From Syntrophus aciditrophicus SB (GTDB taxonomy: Bacteria; Desulfobacterota; Syntrophia; Syntrophales; Syntrophaceae), in NCBI RefSeq assembly GCF_000013405.1, contig NC_007759.1:2791001-2855000 (forward strand): a stretch of DNA of 64,000 nucleotides, in the 5' to 3' direction. Below the pieces are notes generated by a model, which saw nothing but the letters and a program-made list of their open reading frames with translations, searched no databases and had not been told where the DNA came from. The position numbers were made by a program, and so were the translations under genes. Every line of letters begins with the position of its first letter. The first letter of the stretch is position 1. Shown here piece after piece: positions 53,426 through 63,260 of this stretch.

Positions 53426-54873
53426 CTGCCGCCTCCCCCCTCCTGCCCGGCCATCTCCCCGGCCCGTTTCGTGAGGGTCGCCCGGCTGTACTTCATCTTG
53501 CCCCTCCTGTCCTGCGGGTCCAGGCGGAGTATCCGCTTCGGGACCTTGTAGCCGGGCAAACGCGTTTTCAGGGCCGCAAGAAGCACCGCCTCATCGAAAG
53601 GGTCCGACATCTCGACGAACGCCCAGGGCACCCTTCCGAATTCCCCGTGAGGAACCGGAACCACAATGGCGGTCGCGACGGAATCCATCGCCAGCAGGGC
53701 ATTTTCGATCTCGAAGGGAGAGATGTTTTCGCCTCCGGAGATGAAAATCCCGTCTTTTCGTCCCAGGACCACCAGATTTCCTTCCGGATCGATGCGGCCG
53801 GCATCGGCGGTCCGAAAAAAGCCGTCTGCCGTGGCATGGCTTCCCGACGGATCATGAAGATAGCGGGAAAAGAGGGTTTTTCCTCCCAGCAGGATCGTCC
53901 CGTCTTCGCCGATCCGGACGTCCCGATAGGCAAGGGGACGGCCGGCCGTGAGATACGATTTCCGGTCCGCGTCCCGAGCAACGCCGGTAACCTGGGCGCA
54001 GGCTTCCGTGGACCCGTAGGTCGGCATCACGGGAATTCCCAAATCCAAGGCCTTCTCGATCAGCCAGGCCGGCGAGGGCGCGCCGCCCAGCATAACCGTC
54101 TTCGCCTTTTGAAGGATCCGGACGATGGCATCGGAAGCCAGAAAGCGGATGAGCTGGGTCGGGACAAGAGAAAGGACCGAAGGCCGATGGATCAGCACCG
54201 CGGCTTCGATTCTTTTCAGGCTCTCGGGAAGGATGGACGCGCTGCCGGACAGCAGGGTGCGGACCCAGATCAGGATCCCCCCCACGTGGAAAAGGGGCAG
54301 GCTGAGGAGCCAGCGGTCCGTCGGCTCCATCCCGATAAAAGCGTTGGTTCCCAGGGCGCTGTAAATGTAATTTCCTACGGTATGGACAATGCCGCGAGGC
54401 TTTCCCGTCGACCCCGAGGTGAAGACGGCGCCGGCCTCCCGGCCGAAAGGAATCGGCGGCCATGACTCGGGTTGAGCAACGACGGAGGAAGACTGCAGGA
54501 GCCTGGCGGGACGGAGAACGGCAATCTTTACGGAGGGCGGTACATCGCCGGACGTTATCAGAACATCCAGAGGGGCCGCCTCCACCAGGCTTCCCAGGGG
54601 CGCCTTGAAATCGAGGGGAAGATAGAGAAAGCCCATCACCCAGGCCGCGAGAAAAAGATAGAGATGCAACTCGCCGTTTTCCGCATGCAGGGCCACGGAG
54701 TCGTTCTGGCGGACACCGGCCTCTTTCAGGTGAAAGATCACCGCCCGGAGGCGCTCCCGGATTTCTCCGAATGTCCGGATGCCCGAAGGCGTCACCAGCG
54801 CCGGATTGTTCCGGTATTCCTCAAAGAGGCCTTCCAGGTAAATCGTCTCATTGGCCAGGAACGACGTCTTCAT
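53422..54873 (-). CDS. menE: O-succinylbenzoate-CoA ligase
   Basis: A 483-residue ANL-family adenylating enzyme that activates o-succinylbenzoate with ATP and CoA. The P-loop AVFTSGSTGKPRGIVHTVGN, MPTYGSTEACAQVTG and FFRTADAGRIDPEGNLVVLG are clear. The C-terminal domain has GRKDGIFISGGENISPFEIE and the catalytic lysine region RRGKMKYSRATLTK. Identity as MenE follows from size and the flanking menC and menH, each overlapping by four bases. Confidence 0.92.
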   Translation of the reverse strand: MKTSFLANETIYLEGLFEEYRNNPALVTPSGIRTFGEIRERLRAVIFHLKEAGVRQNDSVALHAENGELHLYLFLAAWVMGFLYLPLDFKAPLGSLVEAAPLDVLITSGDVPPSVKIAVLRPARLLQSSSVVAQPESWPPIPFGREAGAVFTSGSTGKPRGIVHTVGNYIYSALGTNAFIGMEPTDRWLLSLPLFHVGGILIWVRTLLSGSASILPESLKRIEAAVLIHRPSVLSLVPTQLIRFLASDAIVRILQKAKTVMLGGAPSPAWLIEKALDLGIPVMPTYGSTEACAQVTGVARDADRKSYLTAGRPLAYRDVRIGEDGTILLGGKTLFSRYLHDPSGSHATADGFFRTADAGRIDPEGNLVVLGRKDGIFISGGENISPFEIENALLAMDSVATAIVVPVPHGEFGRVPWAFVEMSDPFDEAVLLAALKTRLPGYKVPKRILRLDPQDRRGKMKYSRATLTKRAGEMAGQEGGGGR

Positions 54874-55997
54874 CGGACTTTCTCCCGGATGCAGTTTTCG
54901 TTCATCGACGCCCCTCCGAACAGCAGCCTGCCGGGGATTTCCAGTTTCCCACGGGAAATTTCCGGAGATGGCAGCAGGATGTCGGCGGAGAGATACCGCA
55001 GCGTATCCAGCCCGTGGGCCGTTTCGGATCGAAGACCGGCAAGGCTGGCAAAAACGCCCAGGACAGCCAGGGTCACACCGGTATTGAAGGCGGAGCTGAG
55101 GATAGTCCGGATGCCGGTTTTTTCCGCTTCCCGGACAAGCCGGGCAAAGGCATGCAATCCCATGAGTCGCCCGGGCTTCAGAATGATCGCCCGGACGGCC
55201 GGGGCCAGTCCGGACAGGCGCGGTTCCTCCTGATCGAGAACACGCCCCAGGGATTCATCCAGGGCCAGCGGCCAGGGAACATCGCCCGCCCTTCCCATCT
55301 CCTCCTCCGGCAGGGGTTCTTCCACATACTCCACAGGAAGCTCGCGCAGCGCCTCGAAATAGTTCCGGTACACCGCAGGCGTCAGATTCCGGTTGCCGTC
55401 CAGGCGCAGGGCGATCCCCGGCCCCATCCCACCCGCAAGCCTGCGGATCTGCCGGATTTCCTCCTCTGCCGGAAGCCTGCCGATTTTGATCTTAACAGTT
55501 GCAGCCCCGCTGTCTTTGAGCTTCCGAATCTGCATGTCCAGACGGCCCGCTGCCGCTTCAGGGATAAAAAGGGCGTTGACGGGAATCCTCAGAGGCTCCT
55601 CCATAAGGAGGCCGCCCGAAGCAGGACGTCTCTTCCTGCCGCACTGAAGATAAAGGCCCATCAGGGCGCTTTCCACGCCGAACAGGGTATGGGCGGACCA
55701 CGACGACACCGGAACGTCGATAACGCCCAGCAGAGGGTCCGCAATCTGAAACCGTTCATAATCAAGGGGCGCGTCATTCAGGGTCCTCCGCACCGGCGGG
55801 ATGTCCCGAAGGCATCGTTCGAGCGTCACGGAATCGAATCCGGGCAGAGGCGCGATCTCTCCGTAAGCACACCGGCCTTCGCCATCGGTCAGAGCGAGAA
55901 GCAGCCCTTCCCGGTCATGCAGAACTCTCCCGCCGACATTGACCGGTGCGGTCATGGGAATAGAAAATCGATAGATATCAGTGCGGATGATCTTCAT
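54870..55997 (-). CDS. menC: O-succinylbenzoate synthase (enolase superfamily)
   Basis: A 375-residue enolase-superfamily enzyme that dehydrates SHCHC to o-succinylbenzoate. The KxK catalytic pair is in ATVKIKIGRL, and metal ligands are in ALRLDGNRNLTP, VEYVEEPLPEEE and LALDESLG. A further lysine is in RAIILKPGRLMGLHAFARL. It is the first gene of the cluster. menF, menD and menB are not in the window and must be elsewhere. Confidence 0.9.
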   Translation of the reverse strand: MKIIRTDIYRFSIPMTAPVNVGGRVLHDREGLLLALTDGEGRCAYGEIAPLPGFDSVTLERCLRDIPPVRRTLNDAPLDYERFQIADPLLGVIDVPVSSWSAHTLFGVESALMGLYLQCGRKRRPASGGLLMEEPLRIPVNALFIPEAAAGRLDMQIRKLKDSGAATVKIKIGRLPAEEEIRQIRRLAGGMGPGIALRLDGNRNLTPAVYRNYFEALRELPVEYVEEPLPEEEMGRAGDVPWPLALDESLGRVLDQEEPRLSGLAPAVRAIILKPGRLMGLHAFARLVREAEKTGIRTILSSAFNTGVTLAVLGVFASLAGLRSETAHGLDTLRYLSADILLPSPEISRGKLEIPGRLLFGGASMNENCIREKVR

Positions 55998-56535
55998 TGT
56001 TATAAAGATAAAGCTCTTCAGCCCCCTTTGACATCAGGGAAGCTTTACAGATCATGAAGCAGAAAAAAGGATGCCGATTCGTTGAAGAATTCAGATTCTG
56101 CTTTCGCAGGAAGGGAGAATAGGAAAAACGCGTTACCGTGTCAATGAAAAAGGGGCTGCAACTGTGGAAGATCAGTACGGCGCGGAAATTATTACAGGGT
56201 CAATGCCATTGATCAGGAAACCCCATTTACCTGAGAATCCGGTCTGTAATGTTCAATGCATTGTAACCCCCTTTTCCGGAAACCATGGACACCGAACGTC
56301 ATGATTGCTTAGTGTAATCAACCGGTCTGTCCGCAGCTGCCTGGATGAATTCACTCAAGAGACATAACCACATTTTGCCGACTCGTTTATCGGGTTTTTC
56401 TTGACACTTGAGGCCCATCCTCTTATGCTCCCTTCCGAAAATCGACGTCTTTATCGACTCAGTTTTTTCTGAGAAGATGTCATCATGAACGATATTCTCC
56501 GGACAGGCGAAGCCTTGTCGAAGGGCATCTGAACC
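55998..56535. other. Intergenic region between divergent menC and trkA
   Basis: About 540 bases. I see no gene, repeat or RNA motif that I can support. Short overlapping ORFs here extend from the antisense of trkA. Promoters for both directions are expected but none stands out. Confidence 0.5.
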
Positions 56536-57882
56536 ATGCGGATCATTATTGTCGGAGCTGGAGAGGTGGGTTCCCATCTGAGTGAGAGTCTCTCCCTCGA
56601 AGGCCATGAGGTTGTGCTGATCGATCGGAACACGGAACGGATCCGGTATCTGGAAAAGAAGCTGGACGTGCTGACCATTGTCGGAAACGGCGCTTCGGCG
56701 CAGGTTCTGGAGCACGGAGGCATCAAGGATACCGACCTCTTCATCGCCGTAACCGATATCGATGAAGTCAATCTGGTGGCTTCCATCCTCGCCCGGGAAT
56801 ACCATGTGAAACATCGCGTGGCCCGTGTCCGCAACGAGGAATTCCTTTCCCCGGGGTCTCCGCTCAATGAAACTCGATTGGGTCTGGATCTGCTCATCAA
56901 TCCGGACCGGGTCATGGCCGAGGAAATCCTGAGGCTTGTCGATCTCTCCGAGGCCTTCGATTTCTTTGAATTTGCCGACGGCCAGGTGGTTCTGTTGGGA
57001 TACCGCATCAAGGAAAATAATCCGATCTGTGGCCTGACCATGCAGGAACTCGGGGAAATCCGAGGAATCTACGATTTCGTGATCGTTTCCATCCTTCGGG
57101 GCAATCAGGCATTGATCCCGCGCGGCCCCGATGTCATCGAGGCCGGCGACAGCATCTACCTGACAGCCCGTCGTTCGGAAATCCCCAACGTGGAGTACCT
57201 CCTGAATCTTTCCAGCAAGGCCCCCAAACGGATTTTCATCATTGGAGGCGGACGGGTGGGTTCTCTGGTGGCCCGGCAGATGGAAAGCCGTCGGGTCGAT
57301 GTCCGCCTCGTCGAGAAGGATTCTGACCGCTGCCAGAAGTTATCCGAGGTTTTAGAAAAAACCATTCTTCTGAATCTGGACGGCATGGATTCAAGAGAAT
57401 TGCTGGAAGAGGGCATTGACCGCGCCGACCTGGTCATTGCCGTCACCGGCGATGACGATGTAAATATCCTGTCAAGCCTGCTGGCAAAGCACCATGGCAC
57501 GGCCAAGTGCATAACCCGCATCGACCGCCCGGACTTCATCCCTCTGCTGGAAAAACTGGGGGTCGACATGGCCCTGAGCCCCAGACTGCTCGCCGCCGGC
57601 ACCATTCTGAAGTTCGTGAGGCGCGGCTCAATTCGCGCGGTGGCCAACATCCTGAGAGTCGATGCGGAAGTTCTGGAAATGGTCGTGCCCGACAAGCCGC
57701 ATTTCCGGCAACAGCCGATCAGGAAATTAAGGTTCCCCGACAGAGCGATCATGGGGGCGGTCGTCCGCAAAGACCGGGTGCTGATTCCCACCGGCGACAC
57801 GATTCTGGAACCGAAGGATGATGTCATCATCTTTGCTCTCCACGATGCGATTCCGGAAGTGGAACTCTTCTTCGAGCCATGA
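56536..57882 (+). CDS. trkA: Trk potassium uptake regulatory subunit TrkA
   Basis: 448 residues made of two TrkA-N/TrkA-C pairs, the usual TrkA layout. The first NAD-binding motif is MRIIIVGAGEVGSHLSESLS, the second is IFIIGGGRVGSLVARQMESR, and the C-terminal TrkA-C domain ends the protein. It forms the cytoplasmic gating ring of the TrkH channel and senses nucleotides. The stop overlaps the trkH start (ATGA). Confidence 0.95.
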   Translation: MRIIIVGAGEVGSHLSESLSLEGHEVVLIDRNTERIRYLEKKLDVLTIVGNGASAQVLEHGGIKDTDLFIAVTDIDEVNLVASILAREYHVKHRVARVRNEEFLSPGSPLNETRLGLDLLINPDRVMAEEILRLVDLSEAFDFFEFADGQVVLLGYRIKENNPICGLTMQELGEIRGIYDFVIVSILRGNQALIPRGPDVIEAGDSIYLTARRSEIPNVEYLLNLSSKAPKRIFIIGGGRVGSLVARQMESRRVDVRLVEKDSDRCQKLSEVLEKTILLNLDGMDSRELLEEGIDRADLVIAVTGDDDVNILSSLLAKHHGTAKCITRIDRPDFIPLLEKLGVDMALSPRLLAAGTILKFVRRGSIRAVANILRVDAEVLEMVVPDKPHFRQQPIRKLRFPDRAIMGAVVRKDRVLIPTGDTILEPKDDVIIFALHDAIPEVELFFEP

Positions 57883-59366
57883 AAACCGGGACGGTCCTGC
57901 ACATCCTCGGCGGATTGCTGCTGTTTCTGTCGGCCGCCCTCCTTATTCCCACCCCGTTCAGTTATTATTATCAGGACGGCCAGATCGCCTCTTTTCTCTG
58001 GTCGGCCCTGATCACCGCTCTTGCCGGTTTCCTGCTGCGCAGCCTTTTCGTCCCGGAAGGCGACCTGGGTTTTCGGGACGGATTTGCCATTGTCACCCTC
58101 GGATGGCTGGGAGCTGCCTTTTTCGGCGCCCTGCCCTTTCACTTCTCCGGGGAATTTTCGGGCTTTCTGGATTGTTTTTTTGAATCCATGTCCGGCTTCA
58201 CCACCACCGGCTCTTCGGTCCTGGAAAAAGTGGAGGTGCTGGCTCCCAGTACTCACTTCTGGCGAACCTTCATTCAGTGGCTGGGAGGCATGGGAATCAT
58301 CGTCCTTTCTCTGGCCATCCTGCCCGTCCTGGGCATCGGGGGAATGCAGCTTTTTCAGGCGGAGGTTCCAGGACCTACCAAGGACCGCCTCTCACCCCGG
58401 ATCCGCGATACGGCGCGGATACTCTGGGCGGTGTATCTTCTCCTGACCCTTTTTGAAACAGGGCTGCTCATGGCCGGGGGGCTCTCGGCATTCGATGCCC
58501 TTTGCCACTCCTTTGCCACTCTGGCCACCGGGGGATTTTCCCTGTACACTCCCAGTATCGGCAAGTTCAACAGTCTGTGGGTGGAATGCGTGGTGGCGTT
58601 CTTCATGTTTGCCGCGGGCGTCAATTTCACCCTCCATTATTACGTTATGCAGGGACGGGGTTCCGCCTATTGGAAAAGCGATGAGTTCCGTTTTTACCTT
58701 TTCCTGACCCTGCTGGCCACGGCCCTGCTCACCGTTTTCAACTTTGCGGGCAAAGCCTACGGGAGCCTTGGGGAAAGCCTTCGCTACAGCCTTTTCCAGG
58801 TCTGTTCAATCATGACCACCACCGGGTTTGCCACAGCTGATTTTGACCAATGGCCTTATGTGTCCAGGTTTCTGCTTGTCTGCCTGATGTTTTTCGGAGG
58901 GTGTGCCGGCTCGACGGCAGGTGGGATTAAGCATGTGCGGGTTCTGCTCCTTTGGAGGCACTTCAGATTACAGGTGTTCCAGTTGCTGCACCCCAAGGCG
59001 GTCAAGGCCGTCAAACTGGACGGGACAAAAGTCGCCCCGGCGGTCATGCAGGCCGTCCTGGGTTTCTTTTTCCTCTATATTGGCGTGTTTGCCTCGGCCA
59101 GTATGGCGGTCTGCGCCCAGGGCGTGGATTTGATCACCGCCGTCAGCGCCGTGGCCACCACCCTGAACAACATCGGCCCGGGCCTGGGCGGAGTTGGTCC
59201 CATGGCGAATTTCGGAAACCTGCCCGACTTCTCCAAACTGGTCCTGTCCGTCTGCATGCTGGTCGGCCGGCTTGAGTTGTTCACCGTGATGGTCCTCCTT
59301 TTCCCCTCCTTCTGGAAGGAAACCCGGAAACCGCTCTGGTTCTGGCAAAGGAAGAAATTAAAGTAA
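57879..59366 (+). CDS. trkH: Trk potassium uptake channel subunit TrkH
   Basis: A 495-residue inner-membrane protein with the four pseudo-repeats of Trk/Ktr/HKT channels. Selectivity loops are visible: ESMSGFTTTGSSVLEKVEVL, ATLATGGFSL, SIMTTTGFATADFDQWPY and ATTLNNIGPGLGGVGPM. RLELFTVMVLLFPSFWK closes the protein, as usual. Partner of TrkA; imports K+, the first response to hyperosmotic shock. Confidence 0.95.
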   Translation: MKTGTVLHILGGLLLFLSAALLIPTPFSYYYQDGQIASFLWSALITALAGFLLRSLFVPEGDLGFRDGFAIVTLGWLGAAFFGALPFHFSGEFSGFLDCFFESMSGFTTTGSSVLEKVEVLAPSTHFWRTFIQWLGGMGIIVLSLAILPVLGIGGMQLFQAEVPGPTKDRLSPRIRDTARILWAVYLLLTLFETGLLMAGGLSAFDALCHSFATLATGGFSLYTPSIGKFNSLWVECVVAFFMFAAGVNFTLHYYVMQGRGSAYWKSDEFRFYLFLTLLATALLTVFNFAGKAYGSLGESLRYSLFQVCSIMTTTGFATADFDQWPYVSRFLLVCLMFFGGCAGSTAGGIKHVRVLLLWRHFRLQVFQLLHPKAVKAVKLDGTKVAPAVMQAVLGFFFLYIGVFASASMAVCAQGVDLITAVSAVATTLNNIGPGLGGVGPMANFGNLPDFSKLVLSVCMLVGRLELFTVMVLLFPSFWKETRKPLWFWQRKKLK

Positions 59367-59608
59367 TTGAAATGATTTCAGCCGAAGAGAATTCTCTTTT
59401 TGAAAAGGCTGGCTTCTTCAGTTCTTTGCCGCTTTGTTTCTTCCTGTAGTCGTTCATTTTGAATTTTCTGAAATGATGCAGGACTTCAAATACAAAGCCT
59501 TGAAGGAATTCTTGAATTAGGTGATTGAATTCCGGTTGAAATTTGCAATTCCCTTCCAGTCAATTTTCACAGTGGGAGTCTTCCGAGTGGGCATATCTGA
59601 AGATTATG

Positions 59609-60892
59609 TTATTTCCTCCCGGCACCTACCGTAGCCCGATTCGCTGTGGCAATTGCCTGATGGGCCAGATCGACGGACCGGCCAAGGGTATTCAATACCT
59701 GGGAGGGATTATGAAACCCCATGCTGTTTTCCGCCGACACGATATCCCAGTACCACTGAGCCCGGCGGAGCAGTTCCCGGGCCTTATCCAGTTCTTCCCC
59801 CTTGACGTCGGCCGCAGCCGCGGCCCTGGCAATCGCCTCGTGGGCCTGACTCACCGTGGTTCCCGCCCTCCGCTGCATATCCCAGACATGGCCCTGCGTC
59901 GTCTTCACCCGGGACAAAAGCCAGGCTTCGGTCTGTGTATGACAGGTTCGGCAGGATGCTTCCACGGTCCGCATGGGACTTGTCACCCAGTGGCTTGAAT
60001 ATTTCCGCCCACCGTCTCTCATGAAGGGCATATGGCAGTCCGCGCAGGCCACACCCGCCATTCCGTGCGTCCCGGTACTCCAGGTCTCGAAATCAGGATG
60101 CTGGGCCTTGATCATCTTGGTCTGGGAATCGGGATGCACCCAGTCCTGGACGAATCCGGCAGGCTTTGCGGCATAATAGTCGTAAATCTGTTCAGGCTGA
60201 AGTCCCTTACCCCACGGAAACACGACATGAAATGTCTCCGGCTCGAAATAGTATTCCACATGGCACTGGCCGCAGACATAGCTGCGCATCTCCTTATTGG
60301 AGGCCTTACTGACGTCGATGCCCCTTTTGGCCATGGCCTCGATGAAAGCCGGATTCATGACGCGCAGGTTCATCGTCTTCGGATCATGGCAATTGCTGCA
60401 CGTGATCGGATGCTTCAGGAGGGGAAGGAGTTCCGCCAGGGGCATCTTCGCATAGGCCCATCCCTTTTCCCTGAAGATATCTCCGAGCTGGGCTGTCTTG
60501 CAGGTCATGCAGGCCCCGGTGGTCTTCGGCGTCACGCGTTTCGTTTCCCGGAGATCCTCTACGGCATAGGGATGACCACGATCCTCCGTATAATCCTTAC
60601 TGAACCCATACCCCTTGAAGTTCATGAGATTCGCCGGCTCCATGAGCGCCTTCTGAACCTTCTCACTTCCGCCGAAACCTGTCGGAGAAGGAGCCATTTC
60701 CCGATTCTTCAAATAACTCCGGTATTCCAGGGGATAGAATTTCCCCCATTCCGCCGGGTCATGGACGCCTTCAGGGATGCTTACCCCCTTGATCTGGTCC
60801 TCAGGTTGAAAAAGCCAGACACGTGCCCCGACAACCAGGACAAGCAGAATGACAACCGCAATTCCGGCAGATAAGATCTTTTTATTAATCAT
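59609..60892 (-). CDS. nrfA: Ammonia-forming cytochrome c nitrite reductase NrfA
   Basis: A 427-residue pentaheme enzyme reducing nitrite to ammonium in the periplasm. The catalytic heme has the special CMTCK motif; the others are CSNCH, CGQCH, CADCH and CRTCH, in that order. The Ca2+-site and active-site residues are seen in CGQCHVEYYFEPETF and MIKAQHPDFETWSTGTHG. An uncleaved-looking N-terminal helix (GIAVVILLVLVVGARVWLF) suggests membrane anchoring. Its ATG overlaps the nrfH stop, forming the nrfHA operon. Confidence 0.97.
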   Translation of the reverse strand: MINKKILSAGIAVVILLVLVVGARVWLFQPEDQIKGVSIPEGVHDPAEWGKFYPLEYRSYLKNREMAPSPTGFGGSEKVQKALMEPANLMNFKGYGFSKDYTEDRGHPYAVEDLRETKRVTPKTTGACMTCKTAQLGDIFREKGWAYAKMPLAELLPLLKHPITCSNCHDPKTMNLRVMNPAFIEAMAKRGIDVSKASNKEMRSYVCGQCHVEYYFEPETFHVVFPWGKGLQPEQIYDYYAAKPAGFVQDWVHPDSQTKMIKAQHPDFETWSTGTHGMAGVACADCHMPFMRDGGRKYSSHWVTSPMRTVEASCRTCHTQTEAWLLSRVKTTQGHVWDMQRRAGTTVSQAHEAIARAAAAADVKGEELDKARELLRRAQWYWDIVSAENSMGFHNPSQVLNTLGRSVDLAHQAIATANRATVGAGRK

Positions 60893-61350
60893 GGTACAGC
60901 CCTCCCTGTTGGAATTCCCTGACCATGAACAAGGTCGCGGTGACAGGCGGTACAGTTTCCCGGAGGCTGCCGGATCATAAAAGTGTTCTCCACTGTAGCC
61001 CGATGGCAGCGCAGGCAGTTCCCCTCGGCAATTTTCCTGCCTTCTTCGGACAGCGAAATCGCCGCCGGGTAATCCTTCAGGCTTTCGTGATAAAAGTCCA
61101 GCAGACCCGCTTTGGCTTTATAGGTGAATCTGGTAAAGGCGCCCGCATCCGGCATGTGGCATTCGATGCAGGCGAACGATTTATGCATGGAATGCTGCCA
61201 TTCCCGATGAGCATCGCCCATGCTGTGACAGCTCGCACAGAATTCCGTGCTTCCCGCGTAATGATAGCCGGCTGCCGTCAGGACGGCAAGAACGACCCCC
61301 GCGAGAATACCGGCGGCAAGAAGGGATATCGTTTTCCTGTGTGTACCCAT
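60889..61350 (-). CDS. nrfH: NrfH, tetraheme quinol dehydrogenase subunit
   Basis: A 153-residue NapC/NirT-family cytochrome with one N-terminal helix and four heme motifs: CASCH, CIECH, CLRCH and CTACH. It takes electrons from menaquinol and passes them to NrfA. It is divergent from hcp across a 264-base region that contains an HcpR/FNR-type site. Confidence 0.96.
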   Translation of the reverse strand: MGTHRKTISLLAAGILAGVVLAVLTAAGYHYAGSTEFCASCHSMGDAHREWQHSMHKSFACIECHMPDAGAFTRFTYKAKAGLLDFYHESLKDYPAAISLSEEGRKIAEGNCLRCHRATVENTFMIRQPPGNCTACHRDLVHGQGIPTGRAVP

Positions 61351-61486
61351 ATTCGTCGAAGTTTGCTTCTATACGTTGGTTTATGTTGACACGGTAAAAC
61401 GATACGAATGAAACGCTATGTTTTTTTATAATAGTTTATTCCCATCGGGTCAATCAAGAAAGCTTTCCCTAAAAAATTCCTTGCTC

Positions 61487-61500
61487 TTGATCCAAGTCAA
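61487..61500 (+). promoter_or_regulatory. FNR/HcpR-type operator before hcp
   Basis: TTGATCCAAGTCAA is a 14-base dyad of the CRP/FNR class, close to the TTGAC-N4-GTCAA pattern described for HcpR, the nitrosative-stress regulator of hcp in anaerobes. It lies 114 bases before the hcp ATG and 136 bases from nrfH, so it could serve both. Confidence 0.65.
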
Positions 61501-61614
61501 GGAGAAAATGTAAACATTATGAGGTAATGGCCCCAGAAATCAAGGGGGCTTTCAGGAAGTTTTTCCCCCATGACAAAAAAATTCACGATCCCGGCAGGGA
61601 AAAGGAGGAAGAAC

Positions 61615-63243
61615 ATGTTTTGTTTTCAATGTGAGCAGACGGCAGGTGGAACAGGATGCACGAAAGGCGGCGTATGCGGGAAAACGCCGGAAGTGGCGGC
61701 TCTGCAGGATCTTCTGATCTACGAGCTGAAGGGGCTGTCCCTGGGCGCCCTCGAAGCGGACAAAGTCGGTATCCACGACGAGGAAGTCGACCGCTTTACG
61801 GTTGAAGCGCTCTTTTCCACCCTGACCAATGTGGATTTCGATCCCGACCGTTTCGTCGTTCTTCTGAACCAGGGTGTGAAGCTTCGCGAACAGCTCAGGG
61901 AAAAAGTGAAAAAAGCCGGAGGAAAGGCTGACATCGCCGACGAGTCAGCGCTTTTCCAGCCTGCGGCGACGCTGGAGGGCCTGGTCGCCCAGGGCGATAA
62001 AGTGGGCATCAAATCCGATCATCAGGCCGATCCCGATGTGCTGGCCCTGAAGGAACTCCTCATCTACGGCATCAAGGGGGGCGCGGCCTACGCCGATCAT
62101 GCCCGCATCCTCGGGAAAACCGATGCGGCAATAACGCGGTTTCTCTACGAAGCCCTGGCCGCTACGCGCAATGCAGCACTGGGAGTCAACGATCTGGTTT
62201 CCCTCGTGCTGAAATGCGGGGAGATCAACCTCAAGACCATGGAACTCCTCGACGCCGCCCACACGGAAGCCTATGGACACCCCGTTCCCACCGCCGTTCC
62301 CCTGGGGGCAAAGAAAGGGAAAGCCATCCTCGTTTCCGGACACGATCTCAAGGATCTGGATGAACTCCTGCAACAGACCGCCGGAAAGGGGATCAACGTC
62401 TACACCCATGGAGAGATGCTCCCCACTCACGGTTATCCGGGGCTGAAGAAGCATCCCCATTTCTACGGCCATTACGGGACGGCCTGGCAGAACCAGAAAA
62501 AGGAATTTGCCGCCTTCCCGGGCGCCATCCTCATGACGACCAACTGCATCCAGAAACCCGCGGAGTCCTACCAGGACAACATCTTCACCGCCGGACTCGT
62601 GGGATGGCCGGGGGTCACCCATATCGCCGACCGGAACTTCACTCCCGTAATCGAGAAAGCCCTGGCCCTGCACGGATTTCCGGAAGATGTTCCCGGGAAA
62701 TCGGTATTAGTCGGTTTCGGCAGGAATGCCGTTCTCGGCGTGGCCGACAAGGTCATCGAAGGCGTGAAGAGCAAGGCCATCCGCCATTTCTTCCTGGTTG
62801 CGGGCTGCGACGGCGCCAAGCCGGGACGGAACTACTACACGGAGTTCGTGGAAAAGGTTCCGAAGGACTGCGTGGTCCTTACCCTGGCCTGCGGAAAATT
62901 CCGCTTCTTCGACAAGGATCTGGGAGACATCGGCGGCATTCCCCGGCTGCTCGACATCGGCCAGTGCAATGACGCCTACTCGGCCATCGCCATCGCCGGG
63001 GCGCTCGCCAACGCCTTCGGCTGCGGGGTGAACGACCTGCCCCTGTCCATGGTTCTCTCCTGGTACGAGCAGAAGGCCGTGGCCATCCTCCTGACCCTGC
63101 TCCATCTTGGAATTCGGGATATCCGGCTGGGGCCCAGTCTTCCGGCCTTCGTCACCCCCAACATCCTGAACGTCCTGGTGCAGAACTTCAACATCATGCC
63201 CATATCGACACCTGACGAGGATCTGAAAGCGATCCTCGGTTAA
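61615..63243 (+). CDS. hcp: Hybrid-cluster protein (hydroxylamine reductase / NO reductase)
   Basis: About 542 residues from the start at 61615, preceded by AAAGGAGGAAGAAC; an ATG at 61570 adds a basic 15-residue tail unlike the family. The N-terminal cluster motif has Cys3, Cys6, Cys15 and Cys21 (CFQCEQTAGG, then CTKGGVCGK), the class of obligate anaerobes. Hybrid-cluster ligands are in MLPTHGYPGLKKHPHFYGHY, TTNCIQKP, VAGCDGAKPGR and LACGKFRF. Hcp detoxifies NO or hydroxylamine in the cytoplasm. Divergent from nrfHA; a cupin gene follows after 17 bases. Confidence 0.96.
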   Translation: MFCFQCEQTAGGTGCTKGGVCGKTPEVAALQDLLIYELKGLSLGALEADKVGIHDEEVDRFTVEALFSTLTNVDFDPDRFVVLLNQGVKLREQLREKVKKAGGKADIADESALFQPAATLEGLVAQGDKVGIKSDHQADPDVLALKELLIYGIKGGAAYADHARILGKTDAAITRFLYEALAATRNAALGVNDLVSLVLKCGEINLKTMELLDAAHTEAYGHPVPTAVPLGAKKGKAILVSGHDLKDLDELLQQTAGKGINVYTHGEMLPTHGYPGLKKHPHFYGHYGTAWQNQKKEFAAFPGAILMTTNCIQKPAESYQDNIFTAGLVGWPGVTHIADRNFTPVIEKALALHGFPEDVPGKSVLVGFGRNAVLGVADKVIEGVKSKAIRHFFLVAGCDGAKPGRNYYTEFVEKVPKDCVVLTLACGKFRFFDKDLGDIGGIPRLLDIGQCNDAYSAIAIAGALANAFGCGVNDLPLSMVLSWYEQKAVAILLTLLHLGIRDIRLGPSLPAFVTPNILNVLVQNFNIMPISTPDEDLKAILG

Positions 63244-63260
63244 AGAGAAAGGAGATTGTC

